Source: Chloroflexota bacterium
GTDB taxonomy: Bacteria > Chloroflexota > Anaerolineae > J102
DNA length: 35,148 nucleotides
NCBI GenBank assembly: GCA_013152585.1
Contig: JAADGC010000196.1
Location: 1-35,148, forward strand
Reading direction: 5' to 3'
Every line of letters starts with the position of its first letter. Position 1 is the first letter of the stretch. Below the pieces are notes generated by a model. It was given only the letters and a program-made list of their open reading frames with translations. It did no database searches and was not told where the DNA came from. Of the stretch, positions 15,044 to 23,827 are shown piece after piece. The position numbers were made by a program, and so were the translations under genes.

Positions 15044-15121
15044 GCTGATAAAAGGGTAAACCGGGTGACCGGTTAGGTGAAAACCGGGCTTTGCCAGCCT
15101 GGTTTACGGGTCTATCGGCTT
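15042..15121 (+). promoter_or_regulatory. Multi-hairpin intergenic leader
   Basis: Arms 15042-15065 and 15098-15121 match as an imperfect 24-base inverted repeat (18 of 24 pairs). Inside, AACCGG (15059-15064), CCGGTT (15069-15074) and AACCGG (15082-15087) allow two mutually exclusive hairpins that share the middle segment. It begins within the carboxyltransferase stop and ends before the next gene. The layout would suit an attenuator or RNA-processing site; no named riboswitch is recognised and no T-run follows. Confidence 0.4.
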
Positions 15122-15175
15122 ATCGGATTCCCATTCTGCCCCGAACCCTTCCTTATTTCTTTACCCACCCCCCTT

Positions 15176-15757
15176 ATGTCAAATATGATGCTGCGGCTGG
15201 ATGCCACCACCCTGCAAAAACGGGGCTACCTGGGCCTGAAAGTCGCTGAGATACACGAAATCGTCATCCTCAGCGAACTGACCAGCCCGGGCGTGGCCGG
15301 AGATGCCCAAAACTGGTGTGCCCCGGCAGCCGCCGGCAGTCCAAGTCTCAAGCATCTGGGACTGGCCCAATATGCCTACTACGCCCCAGTGCAGGAAACA
15401 TGGCTGCCGCAACCTGATCGTCTGCCCTTGCAATACAGCATTCTGGGCACCCATCCCCCCCTGAGCCTGGTTAACATCCGGGATGAGGAAGAGGGTGCCT
15501 GGGGGCCTGAGGTCGACGGGTGGGTGTACGGGCTGACAGCCCTGCGCCTGAGTTGGCCCGAGCTCAACGAAGTCCCAATCAGCACCGTCGTCCCCGTCGT
15601 CATCACCGGTATCCAACGTCTGATCCTCCAACCCGGCCCCATGTTTGGCCAGATCACGTCCCTGTCGGCGCTTCCGCCTGCGCCCCTGGGTCCCGACCTG
15701 GTGGTCGTTGAAGTGCAACAGAGGGACGGACTCAAGATCAGGTCACCGCACCGCTAA
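15176..15757 (+). CDS. Hypothetical protein within the acyl-CoA carboxylase cluster
   Basis: 193 residues from ATG 15176 (MSNMMLRLDATTLQKRGY). I do not recognise the family. It is rich in short hydrophobic strands (HEIVILSEL, VVPVVITGIQRLIL, DLVVVEVQQ) and has no signal peptide, membrane helix or catalytic motif I can point to. The frame stays open upstream to 15077, but that stretch overlaps the hairpin region and adds a Pro/Cys-rich lead that looks non-coding. A long opposite-strand frame covers the same DNA; I prefer the plus strand because it matches the direction and spacing of its neighbours and ends 7 bases before the biotin carboxylase start. There is no clear ribosome site, which lowers confidence. 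Confidence 0.55.
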   Translation: MSNMMLRLDATTLQKRGYLGLKVAEIHEIVILSELTSPGVAGDAQNWCAPAAAGSPSLKHLGLAQYAYYAPVQETWLPQPDRLPLQYSILGTHPPLSLVNIRDEEEGAWGPEVDGWVYGLTALRLSWPELNEVPISTVVPVVITGIQRLILQPGPMFGQITSLSALPPAPLGPDLVVVEVQQRDGLKIRSPHR

Positions 15758-15764
15758 AAATCTT

Positions 15765-17273
15765 ATGTTCCAAAAAATTCTCGTTGCCAACCGGGGCGAA
15801 ATCGCCGTCCGCATCATCCGCGCCTGTCAGGAGCGCGGCATCCGCACGGTCGCCGTCTATTCCGACGCCGATCGCTCGGCCTTACACGTGCGCTACGCCG
15901 ACGAAGCCTATCACATCGGCCCGCCACCGGCCCGCGACAGTTATCTGCGGGGCGATACTCTCATCGACGTGGCCCGCCGGGCCGGCGCCGATGCTATCCA
16001 TCCCGGATACGGCTTCCTGGCCGAAAATGCCGCCTTCGCTGCGGCCTGCGCCGATGCCGGCATTGTCTTTATTGGCCCCACGGCCGCTGCCATCGCCACC
16101 ATGGGCGATAAAACCACGGCCCGGGAGACAGTCGCCAGAGCCGGTGTCCCCCTGGTGCCAGGCACAACCAAAGATCTCAGGGATGACGAACTGGCGGCTG
16201 CAGCCGAGCGCCTGGGCTACCCCATCCTGGTCAAGGCCAGTGCCGGGGGCGGCGGCAAAGGCATGCGCCTGGTACAGGAGGAGGCTGAACTCAAATCGGC
16301 CCTGGGTGCAGCCCGCCGGGAAGCGCTGGCCGCTTTTGGGGATGGGAGCATCTATCTCGAAAAGGCGATCACCGCCGCCCGGCACATCGAAATCCAGATT
16401 TTGGCCGATGCGCACGGCAACGTCATCCACCTGGGCGAACGCGAATGCTCCATCCAGCGCCGACACCAAAAGCTGGTGGAAGAAGCGCCCTCCGTGGCGG
16501 TGTCGCCGGAACTGCGGGCCGAGATGGGCGCCATCGCCGTGGCGGCCGCCCGCGCAGTCGACTACCAATCGGCAGGCACCGTCGAGTTCCTCGTGGACAA
16601 AGACGGCAGCTACTATTTTCTGGAAATGAACACCCGCCTGCAGGTCGAACATCCTGTCACCGAACTGGTCACGGGCGTCGACATCGTCAAGGAGATGATC
16701 TCCATCGCCAATGGCCGCCGCCTGCGCCTGCGCCAGGAAGATGTGACCATGAAAGGATGGGCCATCGAATGCCGTATCACCGCCGAAGATTCCGAAAACG
16801 ACTTCATGCCCGCGGGCGGCACCATCGTCTCGTTGCGCGAGCCCACCGGCCCCGGCATCCGCGTCGAATCGGGTATCTACGAAGGCTTCGACGTCCCCCT
16901 GTTTTATGATCCCATGATCGCCAAGCTGATTGTGTGGGGAGAAAGCCGGGCCGATGCCATCATGCGCATGAGGCGGGCGCTGAGTGAATACCGCATTGCC
17001 GGTATCAAGACCACCATTCCTTTCCATCTGGCGCTCATGGACAACCCCCGTTTTCAGTGGGGCCAGATCGACACCAACTTCCTGGACACGCACACACCGG
17101 TCACCCACCCCGATATCGAGCAACAACAAAAACAGGCGGCGCTGGTGGCCGCTATGCTGCGCCACGAACGAGGGCTGCGCGCCATCAACATCAGTCATGG
17201 CGCCGAACTCGAACACGGCCAGAGTGCCTGGCGCCGTTCGGCCCTGCTCAACGGCCTCCGATCTCTGCTTTAG
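15765..17273 (+). CDS. accC: Biotin carboxylase subunit of acyl-CoA carboxylase
   Basis: 502 residues, slightly longer than the about 450 of E. coli AccC and typical of acyl-CoA carboxylase A subunits without a carrier domain. The start MFQKILVANRGEIAVRIIRA is the family's. ATP-grasp elements follow: the glycine loop KASAGGGGKGMR (157-168), ECSIQRRHQK (227-236) with the bicarbonate/biotin-site residues, and EMNTRLQVEHPVTE (287-300) with the metal-binding Glu and catalytic Arg. It carboxylates the biotin of the carrier protein using ATP and bicarbonate. The partner carrier starts 11 bases later and the carboxyltransferase is two genes upstream, so all three activities are present on separate chains. 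The extra C-terminal 50 residues (QQQKQAALVAAM) are helical and of unknown role. Confidence 0.95.
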   Translation: MFQKILVANRGEIAVRIIRACQERGIRTVAVYSDADRSALHVRYADEAYHIGPPPARDSYLRGDTLIDVARRAGADAIHPGYGFLAENAAFAAACADAGIVFIGPTAAAIATMGDKTTARETVARAGVPLVPGTTKDLRDDELAAAAERLGYPILVKASAGGGGKGMRLVQEEAELKSALGAARREALAAFGDGSIYLEKAITAARHIEIQILADAHGNVIHLGERECSIQRRHQKLVEEAPSVAVSPELRAEMGAIAVAAARAVDYQSAGTVEFLVDKDGSYYFLEMNTRLQVEHPVTELVTGVDIVKEMISIANGRRLRLRQEDVTMKGWAIECRITAEDSENDFMPAGGTIVSLREPTGPGIRVESGIYEGFDVPLFYDPMIAKLIVWGESRADAIMRMRRALSEYRIAGIKTTIPFHLALMDNPRFQWGQIDTNFLDTHTPVTHPDIEQQQKQAALVAAMLRHERGLRAINISHGAELEHGQSAWRRSALLNGLRSLL

Positions 17274-17284
17274 GTTCGCATCCC

Positions 17285-17782
17285 ATGAAATACGAAGCGC
17301 AAATTGCCGCTACCACTTACGAAATCGAAATTGACGACGACGGCGTCATCACCTTCGAAGGTCATCCCATCGCAGCGGATCTGCTGCAGGTGGGGCCCCT
17401 GGGCCTGTACTCCCTCATTGTCGACAACCGCTCGGTGGAGCTGGTGGTGGAAGAAACGCAGTGGGGATACCGAATCATGTTCGGGGGCAATGCCATCGAT
17501 GTGCGCGTAGTCGACGAACGCCAGTTGCGTCTGGCCGGCCGCCGCACCGACTTACTCATCCCCACCGGTGAGGTCGCTGTCAAAGCACCGATCCCGGGCA
17601 TGATCGTCCGTGTACTGGTCAGCGAAGGCGATGTGGTGGAACTAAACCAGCCGGTTGTGCTCCTCGAAGCCATGAAAATGGAGAACGAACTGCGCGCCCC
17701 TCGCCCGGGCACCGTCACCGGCATCAAGGTGCAGGCCGGTGAAAGCGTGGATCAGGGCACGCCATTGCTGACATTGCACTAA
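17285..17782 (+). CDS. Biotin carboxyl carrier protein of acyl-CoA carboxylase
   Basis: 165 residues. The C-terminal half is a biotinyl/lipoyl domain: [18 protein letters not shown] (99-116), then EAMKMENE (128-135) with the biotinylated Lys131, and a closing APRPGTV...GTPLLTL. The N-terminal half (about 1-90) is a beta-rich domain like the BT domain that docks carriers on acyl-CoA carboxylases. The start at 17285 gives a family-like N-terminus ([16 protein letters not shown]); a longer upstream frame overlaps the biotin carboxylase gene and is rejected. It carries carboxybiotin from the carboxylase to the carboxyltransferase. It ends 23 bases before the mutase gene. Confidence 0.93.
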   Translation: MKYEAQIAATTYEIEIDDDGVITFEGHPIAADLLQVGPLGLYSLIVDNRSVELVVEETQWGYRIMFGGNAIDVRVVDERQLRLAGRRTDLLIPTGEVAVKAPIPGMIVRVLVSEGDVVELNQPVVLLEAMKMENELRAPRPGTVTGIKVQAGESVDQGTPLLTLH

Positions 17783-17805
17783 CCGCCATCATCAGCGAAA
17801 CAGCC

Positions 17806-19476
17806 ATGACCAAACCATCCCCACCACTGGCCGACGCCCTTTCCCGCTGGGAAGACACCACCCTGCGGCCCACACTTGCCCGCCATCCCGAGCGCAAAGA
17901 CCGTTTTCAGACCTCGTCCGGCATAACAGTCAACCGCCTCTACCTGCCACCAGCCGATGACGAATATCTGCAAAAGCAGGGACTTCCGGGCGCCTACCCT
18001 TTTACGCGCGGGGTGCAGCCCACCATGTACCGCGGGCGCTTGTGGACCATGCGCCAATATGCCGGTTTCGGCTCTGCCGCCCAAACCAATCAGCGTTTTA
18101 AGTACCTGCTGGCGCAGGGACAGACCGGTCTCTCCGTAGCTTTTGACCTGCCCACGCAAATCGGCTATGACGCCGACCATCCCCTGGCCGCGGGCGAAGT
18201 CGGCAAAGTGGGTGTCTCCATCTCCTCGTTGGCTGATATGGAAATCCTGCTGGCGGGCATTCCTCTGGATCAGGTCTCGGTGTCGATGACCATCAATGCG
18301 CCGGCCAGCATCCTCCTGGCCATGGTGCTGGGCGTGGCCCAAAAACAAGGCGTCGAGCCCGCCCACCTGCGCGGCACCGTGCAAAACGATATTCTCAAAG
18401 AATACGTTGCCCGCGGCACCTACATCTACCCTCCCCGCCACTCCATGCGCCTGATCACCGATCTCTTTAGTTATTGTAACCAAAATATGCGGCGCTGGAA
18501 CACCATCAGCATCAGTGGCTATCACATTCGGGAAGCAGGTTCCACCGCCGTGCAAGAAGTGGCTTTTACCCTGGCCAACGGCATAGCCTATGTGCGGGCG
18601 GCCCTGGCGGTCGGCCTCGATATCGACGATTTTGCCGCCCAGCTTTCCTTCTTCTTCAACGCCCACAACAACTTCCTGGAAGAGATCGCCAAATTCCGGG
18701 CGGCCCGGCGCCTGTGGGCCCGCATCATGCGTGAGCAATTCGGCGCCCGCAGGCCCCGCTCGTGGATGTTGCGCTTCCACACCCAAACCGGTGGCTCCAC
18801 CCTCACCGCCCAACAACCCCAAAACAATATCGTACGCGTGACCCTGCAAGCACTGGCGGCCGTCATGGGGGGCACGCAAAGCCTGCACACCAATTCTATG
18901 GACGAAGCCCTGTCGCTGCCCACCGAAAAGGCCGTGCGCACGGCCCTGCGCACGCAACAAATCCTGGCCTACGAATCCGGCGTGGCCGACACCGTCGATC
19001 CGCTGGCCGGCGCCTACTTTATCGAATATCTGACCGATGAAATCGAACGCCAGGCGAGTGAGACCATCGAGCGGATCGAGGCCATGGGTGGGGCAGTGCA
19101 GGCCGTCGAGCAAGGCACCATCCAGCGTGAAATCCAGAACGCCGCCTATCAGACCCAGCAGGCCATCGAATCGGGTCAGGAGATCGTGGTGGGGGTGAAT
19201 CGCTTCCAGGTGACCGAAGAGGCGGCGCCCAAGATCATGCGGATGGATGCCAGCGCCCAGGAAGCGCAAATCGCCAGCGTGCGTGCGCTCAAGGCCCAAC
19301 GTGATCGCCGGCGCGTGGCCGAATTATTGACCCGCATCGAGAACGCCGCCCGTGATGCACAGGCTCCGCTCCTGCCTCTTTTCGTCGAGGCCGTACAAGA
19401 GTACGTCACCCTGGGCGAGATATCCGATGTGCTGCGCCAGGTCTTCGGCGAATATCAGGCCCCCACGTTGCTTTAG
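17806..19476 (+). CDS. Methylmalonyl-CoA mutase, catalytic (alpha/N-terminal) subunit
   Basis: 556 residues: the TIM-barrel catalytic part only. Recognisable blocks are [17 protein letters not shown] (73-89), [10 protein letters not shown] (113-122), [21 protein letters not shown] (190-210), [13 protein letters not shown] (234-246) and [20 protein letters not shown] (283-302). Tyr85 and Arg203 sit where methylmalonyl-CoA mutase has Tyr89 and Arg207 (P. shermanii numbering); isobutyryl-CoA mutases carry Phe and Gln there. His240 matches catalytic His244. The chain stops near the end of the barrel domain, so the about 130-residue cobalamin-binding domain (DxHxxG motif) must be a separate protein. 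None is in the window. It converts (R)-methylmalonyl-CoA to succinyl-CoA and vice versa. Confidence 0.93.
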   Translation: MTKPSPPLADALSRWEDTTLRPTLARHPERKDRFQTSSGITVNRLYLPPADDEYLQKQGLPGAYPFTRGVQPTMYRGRLWTMRQYAGFGSAAQTNQRFKYLLAQGQTGLSVAFDLPTQIGYDADHPLAAGEVGKVGVSISSLADMEILLAGIPLDQVSVSMTINAPASILLAMVLGVAQKQGVEPAHLRGTVQNDILKEYVARGTYIYPPRHSMRLITDLFSYCNQNMRRWNTISISGYHIREAGSTAVQEVAFTLANGIAYVRAALAVGLDIDDFAAQLSFFFNAHNNFLEEIAKFRAARRLWARIMREQFGARRPRSWMLRFHTQTGGSTLTAQQPQNNIVRVTLQALAAVMGGTQSLHTNSMDEALSLPTEKAVRTALRTQQILAYESGVADTVDPLAGAYFIEYLTDEIERQASETIERIEAMGGAVQAVEQGTIQREIQNAAYQTQQAIESGQEIVVGVNRFQVTEEAAPKIMRMDASAQEAQIASVRALKAQRDRRRVAELLTRIENAARDAQAPLLPLFVEAVQEYVTLGEISDVLRQVFGEYQAPTLL

Positions 19477-19510
19477 TTTCGCTTGCACAGTGTCAGACAC
19501 TCTAAGTGAA

Positions 19511-19717
19511 CGTCTAAAAATTACTTTTCGTTTTGCTCTCGCTGACTGAAAGTCAGGCTCTTCAGGCCTGCGGCCAGGAGTCGGCCTTCGCCGACGATCG
19601 GACGACGATGGCCGATTCGCGGCACAAAGCGTCCAAAGAGCCCGAGCCTGCCCTCGAGTGCCGTGAAGGGTACCCCCGGCCAACGTCAGCCCCAAAAAGG
19701 AAAGTTATTCCTGGACG
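19511..19717. repeat. MITE-like element with imperfect terminal inverted repeats
   Basis: Left arm 19511-19546 (CGTCTAAAAATTACTTTT...GCTGAC) and right arm 19685-19717 (GTCAGC...AAAGTTATTCCTGGACG) match as an imperfect inverted repeat of about 33-36 bases. Between them lie smaller hairpins such as GTCGGC-CTTC-GCCGAC near 19580. There is no coding frame with a ribosome site. The whole gap 19477-19817 between the mutase and thioesterase genes is otherwise gene-free. Confidence 0.45.
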
Positions 19718-19720
19718 CTT

Positions 19721-19817
19721 ACTAACGCAGAGAGACAGAAAGCGCAGAGTTTAAGAGATATTGCCAACGAGAGCATTATACACCGCAATTCGCATTCCGC
19801 ATTCCGCAATTCTTCCC
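19721..19817. repeat. Degenerate intergenic repeat remnants
   Basis: The stretch ACTAACGCAGAGAGACAGAAAG resembles a worn copy of the ACGCAGAGACGCAAAG-type intergenic repeat seen in many environmental genomes. It is followed by a short tandem (CGCATTC, CGCATTC, CGCAATTC at about 19790-19812) ending directly before the thioesterase start. A similar trace, CGCCAAGACGCAAAG, lies at about 20375-20388 after the same gene. Confidence 0.4.
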
Positions 19818-20339
19818 ATGCCAACCCCTTACGACACCATCAACCGACACACCGCCGAAAAACAGTACAATTCCCGCATGTGCTTCGTGTGCGGGGTCGA
19901 AAATCCCGCCGGACTCCATGCCCACTTCTACCAGGCCGAGCCTCAGACCTGCGTGGGCCGTTTTCTGCCCGCAGCCCAGCATCAGGGCTATCCCGGACGC
20001 GTGCATGGCGGCGTGGTGGCCGCCATGATGGACGAAACCCTGGGCCGGGCCGTGTGGGGCGACGCCAGCACCTGGGGCGTCACCGCCGAACTCACCCTGC
20101 GCTACAAAGCGCCCGTGCCCCTGGGCCAGATGCTCACCGTGGTCGGGCGCATCACCAGCAACCGGCGCCGCCTGTTTACGGCCGAGGGTGAACTGCTGCT
20201 GGCCGACGGCACCGTAGCCGTGGTGGCTCACGGCAAATTCGTCAAGCTCGATCTTGGTCAAATTTTGGAGGATGAAAGCGCTCTGGACCCGAATAGCGAA
20301 CTTTTTATCATTCCTGACCCCAATGAACCGTCGCCCTGA
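19818..20339 (+). CDS. PaaI-type hotdog-fold thioesterase
   Basis: 173 residues from ATG 19818. The hotdog signature is RVHGGVVAAMMDETLG (61-76), with the HGG turn and the DE pair used by PaaI/4HBT-like enzymes on the central helix; it is followed by LRYKAPVPLGQ and GRI...EGELLLADGTVAV strands. An N-terminal C-F-V-C-G segment (22-26) recurs in this subfamily. It should hydrolyse an acyl-CoA thioester, and its place between mutase and epimerase suggests clearing an acyl-CoA of this pathway, which is inference. An in-frame start at 19761 would begin inside the CGCATTC repeat and is rejected. Confidence 0.85.
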   Translation: MPTPYDTINRHTAEKQYNSRMCFVCGVENPAGLHAHFYQAEPQTCVGRFLPAAQHQGYPGRVHGGVVAAMMDETLGRAVWGDASTWGVTAELTLRYKAPVPLGQMLTVVGRITSNRRRLFTAEGELLLADGTVAVVAHGKFVKLDLGQILEDESALDPNSELFIIPDPNEPSP

Positions 20340-20473
20340 GCAAGCGCTCGCCATTAGACGAAAAAAGCTCTCTCGCCAAGACGCAAAGCAGAAAAGAGGC
20401 ATTTTGCATTCTTGCTGACCCTCCACCTTCGTTCAGGACATGTTTGGCGAGAACACCTCACGGAACAATCACC

Positions 20474-20881
20474 ATGATCCAACGCATTCATCACATCGCC
20501 ATCGTCGTTTCCGATCTCGATGCTGCCATCGACAGCTACCAAAATCAGCTCGGCTTCGAGGTCGGCAAACGCCTGCTCATACCCGAGCAGGAAGTGGAAA
20601 TCGCCTTCCTGCCGGCCGGCGAAAGCATGATCGAACTCATCCAACCCACCACCGAAACCTCGGGCGTGGCCAAATACCTGGCCAAACGAGGCGAAGGGTT
20701 GCACCATATCTGTCTCACCGTGGCCGACATCGAGGCCAGCCTGGAAGCGCTGGCCGCCAAAGATGTACAATTGATCACCCCCAGCCCCATTCAGGCCGCC
20801 GAAGGCCGGGGCCTGTTCATCCATCCCCAGGCCACCCACGGTGTGCTCATCGAACTGCTCGAACCTGACGACCCATCATGA
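20474..20881 (+). CDS. mce: Methylmalonyl-CoA epimerase
   Basis: 135 residues, the normal length, of the vicinal-oxygen-chelate fold. Two beta-alpha-beta-beta-beta units open with IHHIAIVVSDLDAAID (5-20) and GLHHICLTVADIEASL (75-90). Metal ligands are expected at His7, His78 and Glu127 (HGVLIELLE), with a basic Glu in the FLPAGESMIELI strand. It interconverts (S)- and (R)-methylmalonyl-CoA, linking the carboxylase product to the mutase. The start at 20474 is the family start; an upstream ATG at 20444 adds ten unlike residues. Its last four bases overlap the next gene (ATGA), implying translational coupling to a gene with no obvious role in the pathway. Confidence 0.93.
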   Translation: MIQRIHHIAIVVSDLDAAIDSYQNQLGFEVGKRLLIPEQEVEIAFLPAGESMIELIQPTTETSGVAKYLAKRGEGLHHICLTVADIEASLEALAAKDVQLITPSPIQAAEGRGLFIHPQATHGVLIELLEPDDPS

Positions 20882-22086
20882 ACCTTATCGCTACGCTGTC
20901 TCTGATACTCATCGCCCTGGCAAGTCTCCTGCTGGTGCTGGCCATTTACGGCCGTCTGCGGCAGGGTAGCGGCGTGCTGGCAGCGCTGGCAGGCGCCTCC
21001 GTCGTGCTCGAACGCCGGGATGGCGTACAACTGACGGGCATTCTGCAGGCCACTGCGGCCGGGCTGGAACTGCAAGGCGCCATTCGTAGCTCAGCCGAAC
21101 AACCGGCCCTGCCCGCCAGCATCCTCCTGTATGCGGTCGAATACGATGCCATCGAAAGCATCAGCCGCGAAACAGCGGACGCCGCTGCCAGCCGAGGTCA
21201 GTCCTATCGCCAGACCAGGCTGGAGCGGTTCCTCAATCGCCTGGGCGATGCCGTCGATGGCCTGCTCAATCGCCAGGCACGGGTCACAGCATGGGATTGG
21301 GTGCCCGAGGATGCTTTGGCGCCACGACGCATTTTGGGCTATGATGGAAATCGTTGGGACCCCATGCTCGCACGCAGTCTGGGGCAGCGCGTCATCTTCC
21401 ACTGCGTGCTGGGCAACGCCCAGTACGAACGCATGGGCGTGCTCGGTGCCTATGATCAGCGCTTTCTGCTCCTCACCGACGTCCTCCTCCCCCGCAGCCA
21501 GGTGTTTCCCCTCCCCCAATCTCAAACCCAGGTGACCACCGATGCCGTGCGCATCCAGCGCAGTGGCTCACGGCTGGAAATCCAGAATCGCAGCCCCTAT
21601 CCCCTGTTGCTGGACGATCTACACATGGCAGAACAGGACCGTGAGCTGGGCATGATGATCGAAGCCGGCGCCAGCTTCAGCATTCATACCGATCAGCCAT
21701 TGGCCGCCCCCTGCGAGCTACGTTGCCAGATTGTGCATCAGGTAGACATGATCCTGCCCCGGCGCACCACCCTCATCCGTTATCGCACAGCCACCACCGA
21801 CATCCTGCCCCTGTTCGATGCCGGCATTCTCTTGCAACCCGATGCCTCGTTGCAGACACGGGAAGAAGAATTGCGCTGGGAGCTACGCCAGCATCCCCAA
21901 AATGCACTGGCAGCCGCCAGCCTGGGTCGCTTACTCTACCGCAAAGGCCAGTGGACCGAAGCCGAAAGCTATCTGCAACAGGCCCTGCAAACCCCAAAAT
22001 CCCTGCCCGATAGTGGACAGCGCCTGCGCCTGGAACTCATTCAACTACAGCGGCGTCAGGGCAATCCCCCGGAAAACCAGTCATGA
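20878..22086 (+). CDS. Membrane-anchored protein with C-terminal TPR-like repeats, unknown function
   Basis: 402 residues, not recognised as a named family. A single N-terminal hydrophobic helix ([23 protein letters not shown], 3-25) would anchor it in the membrane. A beta-rich middle follows, including a segment with [17 protein letters not shown] and a strand-rich 220-300. The C-terminal about 60 residues look like one TPR-type helical pair ([29 protein letters not shown], read as two helices). It overlaps the epimerase gene by four bases and tsaD by four bases, both ATGA, so it is translated in step with them. The context hints at envelope work but gives no substrate. Confidence 0.75.
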   Translation: MNLIATLSLILIALASLLLVLAIYGRLRQGSGVLAALAGASVVLERRDGVQLTGILQATAAGLELQGAIRSSAEQPALPASILLYAVEYDAIESISRETADAAASRGQSYRQTRLERFLNRLGDAVDGLLNRQARVTAWDWVPEDALAPRRILGYDGNRWDPMLARSLGQRVIFHCVLGNAQYERMGVLGAYDQRFLLLTDVLLPRSQVFPLPQSQTQVTTDAVRIQRSGSRLEIQNRSPYPLLLDDLHMAEQDRELGMMIEAGASFSIHTDQPLAAPCELRCQIVHQVDMILPRRTTLIRYRTATTDILPLFDAGILLQPDASLQTREEELRWELRQHPQNALAAASLGRLLYRKGQWTEAESYLQQALQTPKSLPDSGQRLRLELIQLQRRQGNPPENQS

Positions 22087-23144
22087 CCCTCATCTTAGGT
22101 ATCGAATCTTCGTGCGACGAAACAGCGGCCGCCGTGGTGATCGACGGTCGCACCATGCGCAGCAACGTCGTGGCCTCGCAAATTGAGTTGCACCGCCAAT
22201 ACGGCGGCGTTTTCCCCGAAATGGCCTCGCGGCAGCATGTACTGGCGATATTGCCGGTGATGCAGCAGGCTCTGGCCGATGCGGAGGTGGTCTGGGCCGA
22301 TCTCGACGCCATCGCCGTCACCCGGGGGCCGGGATTGGCCGGCTCACTGCTGGTAGGCGTCAATGCCGCCAAAGCCGCCGCCTGGATGCAAGGCCTGCCC
22401 CTGCTGGGCATCAACCATCTGGAAGGGCACATCTACGCCAACTGGGTCGAGGCAGAGGGAAATCTCCCCGACAAGCAGTTTCCGGTGCTGGTGTTGATTG
22501 TCAGTGGCGGTCATACCGAACTCATCCTCATGCTCGGGCACGGGAGTTACCGGCGGCTGGGGGGGACGCTAGACGATGCTGCCGGCGAGGCTTTTGACAA
22601 GGTTGCGCGCGTGCTGGGTCTGGGGTATCCTGGAGGTCCCGCCATCGAACAAGCCGGCCGCAGCGGCGATGCCGCCGCCTACCCCCTCCCGCGGGCCTGG
22701 CTGTCTGGTAGCCACGACTTCAGCTTCAGTGGCCTGAAGACGGCAGCCTTACGGGCGGTACAGAAGCTGGAAGGCGCCGGCAACGACGAAGAGCGCCGAC
22801 TCACCCCCGGCGCCCACCTTCCCCCGGCCCAAATCGCCGATTTAGCGGCGTCGTTCGAGGAGGCCGTGGTGGATGTGCTGGTGACAAAAACGATTGCGGC
22901 CGCCAAAGCTACCGAGGCCAACGAAATCTGCGTATGTGGCGGTGTGGCGGCCAACGCCCGTCTGCGCCACCACTTTCAGCAACGCTCCCCCCTGCCCGTG
23001 GCCACCCCCCCCCTGTACCTTTGCACCGACAACGCCGTGATGATTGCGGCTGCCGGTTATTATCGCAGGCTGCACGGCGAGCATAGCAACCTGCAACTCG
23101 ATGTCAAGCCCCATCTCCCCCTGGTCTTGGCTCAGGAGGCATAG
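22083..23144 (+). CDS. tsaD: tRNA N6-adenosine threonylcarbamoyltransferase TsaD
   Basis: 353 residues. The ASKHA fold shows [16 protein letters not shown] (4-19), EMASRQHV (46-53), the iron-binding pair His112 and His116 in NHLEGH (111-116), [10 protein letters not shown] and [15 protein letters not shown]-like [15 protein letters not shown] (phosphate region), then [13 protein letters not shown] and the C-terminal [15 protein letters not shown]. It transfers threonylcarbamoyl from TsaC/TsaC2's product to A37 of ANN-reading tRNAs together with TsaB and TsaE, which are not in the window. Its start overlaps the upstream membrane protein (ATGA), and the next gene begins two bases after its stop. 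Confidence 0.96.
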   Translation: MTLILGIESSCDETAAAVVIDGRTMRSNVVASQIELHRQYGGVFPEMASRQHVLAILPVMQQALADAEVVWADLDAIAVTRGPGLAGSLLVGVNAAKAAAWMQGLPLLGINHLEGHIYANWVEAEGNLPDKQFPVLVLIVSGGHTELILMLGHGSYRRLGGTLDDAAGEAFDKVARVLGLGYPGGPAIEQAGRSGDAAAYPLPRAWLSGSHDFSFSGLKTAALRAVQKLEGAGNDEERRLTPGAHLPPAQIADLAASFEEAVVDVLVTKTIAAAKATEANEICVCGGVAANARLRHHFQQRSPLPVATPPLYLCTDNAVMIAAAGYYRRLHGEHSNLQLDVKPHLPLVLAQEA

Positions 23145-23146
23145 CC

Positions 23147-23530
23147 ATGAAACAATTCGAATTGGCCAAACAAGTCGAAAAAAGCGGTGAAGTCGCCATG
23201 GGGCCCCAACAATCGGGCATGCTCACCACCTATCTGATCTACGGTGCCCTGGCGCCAGGGGAAACCGGACGCCGGATTCGCCCGGGCCGTGGTCGCGAAG
23301 AGATACTCTTTCTGATCAACGGCAAGGCGCGCATCGAGAAAGGGGGGCGGAAATCGACGGAAATAGTGTGTGAAGGCGGCAGTGCCATTCCTATGCCCGA
23401 AGGCAGCGACTACTGGTTGAGCAATCTCACTTCGACGCGGGTTGAATATATCATTGCCGGTGGTTTTACGGAACCGGTACATTTTTTGCGGCAGGTGCAG
23501 GAGCAGATGGCGACACCGAAAAAGGAATAG
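23147..23530 (+). CDS. Small cupin-domain protein
   Basis: 127 residues forming a single cupin barrel. It shows GRGREEILFLINGKARIE (about 44-61, in the place of cupin motif 1, G(X)5HXH, but without the two histidines) and GGSAIPMPEGSDYWLSN (motif 2 region) ending in a hydrophobic strand. With Arg and Glu where metal ligands usually lie, it may bind a ligand without metal. The start is supported by AGGAGG inside the end of tsaD, 2 bases after whose stop it begins in register for one transcript. The substrate is unknown. It closes the coupled mce-tsaD group. Confidence 0.75.
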   Translation: MKQFELAKQVEKSGEVAMGPQQSGMLTTYLIYGALAPGETGRRIRPGRGREEILFLINGKARIEKGGRKSTEIVCEGGSAIPMPEGSDYWLSNLTSTRVEYIIAGGFTEPVHFLRQVQEQMATPKKE

Positions 23531-23615
23531 GAGGCTCTTTTGGAACTCAGGGGGTACATTGTGACCTCCTGAGATGCGATTAAAGCGGAACACCACTTTC
23601 CCAGCCGAAGCTCAT

Positions 23616-23644
23616 TTGACACATTTTGACATCCATGGTAATTT
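23616..23644 (+). promoter_or_regulatory. Possible promoter of the amino-acid ABC transporter operon
   Basis: TTGACA (23616-23621) and, after 17 bases, TAATTT (23639-23644) form a weak sigma70-like pair; a second TTGACA lies at 23626-23631. They are about 185 bases before the binding-protein start. The rest of 23531-23827 shows GC-rich inverted segments but no gene. Confidence 0.35.
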
Positions 23645-23827
23645 GGGGACGCTGCTGGGGCAACCGTCGCCGTTTTGGAGTGACACCGGCGCTAACGGTT
23701 CGCCTTGCAGGGCAAAACTTGCATTAGGGTTCATTCAGGATCCATACCATGCCACATCTGGCCGGGCACGTGTTAGGACCCTGGTATTTTTCAATCTCTC
23801 CACTTTCCTTAAAAGGAGGAAACTCAG

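Noticed and set aside
15179-15718. Minus-strand frame of 179 codons opposite the unknown carboxylase-cluster gene
   Set aside because: No ribosome site, opposite to all neighbours, and the plus frame ends 7 bases before the biotin carboxylase start, as expected for an operon gene. Rejected with moderate certainty only.
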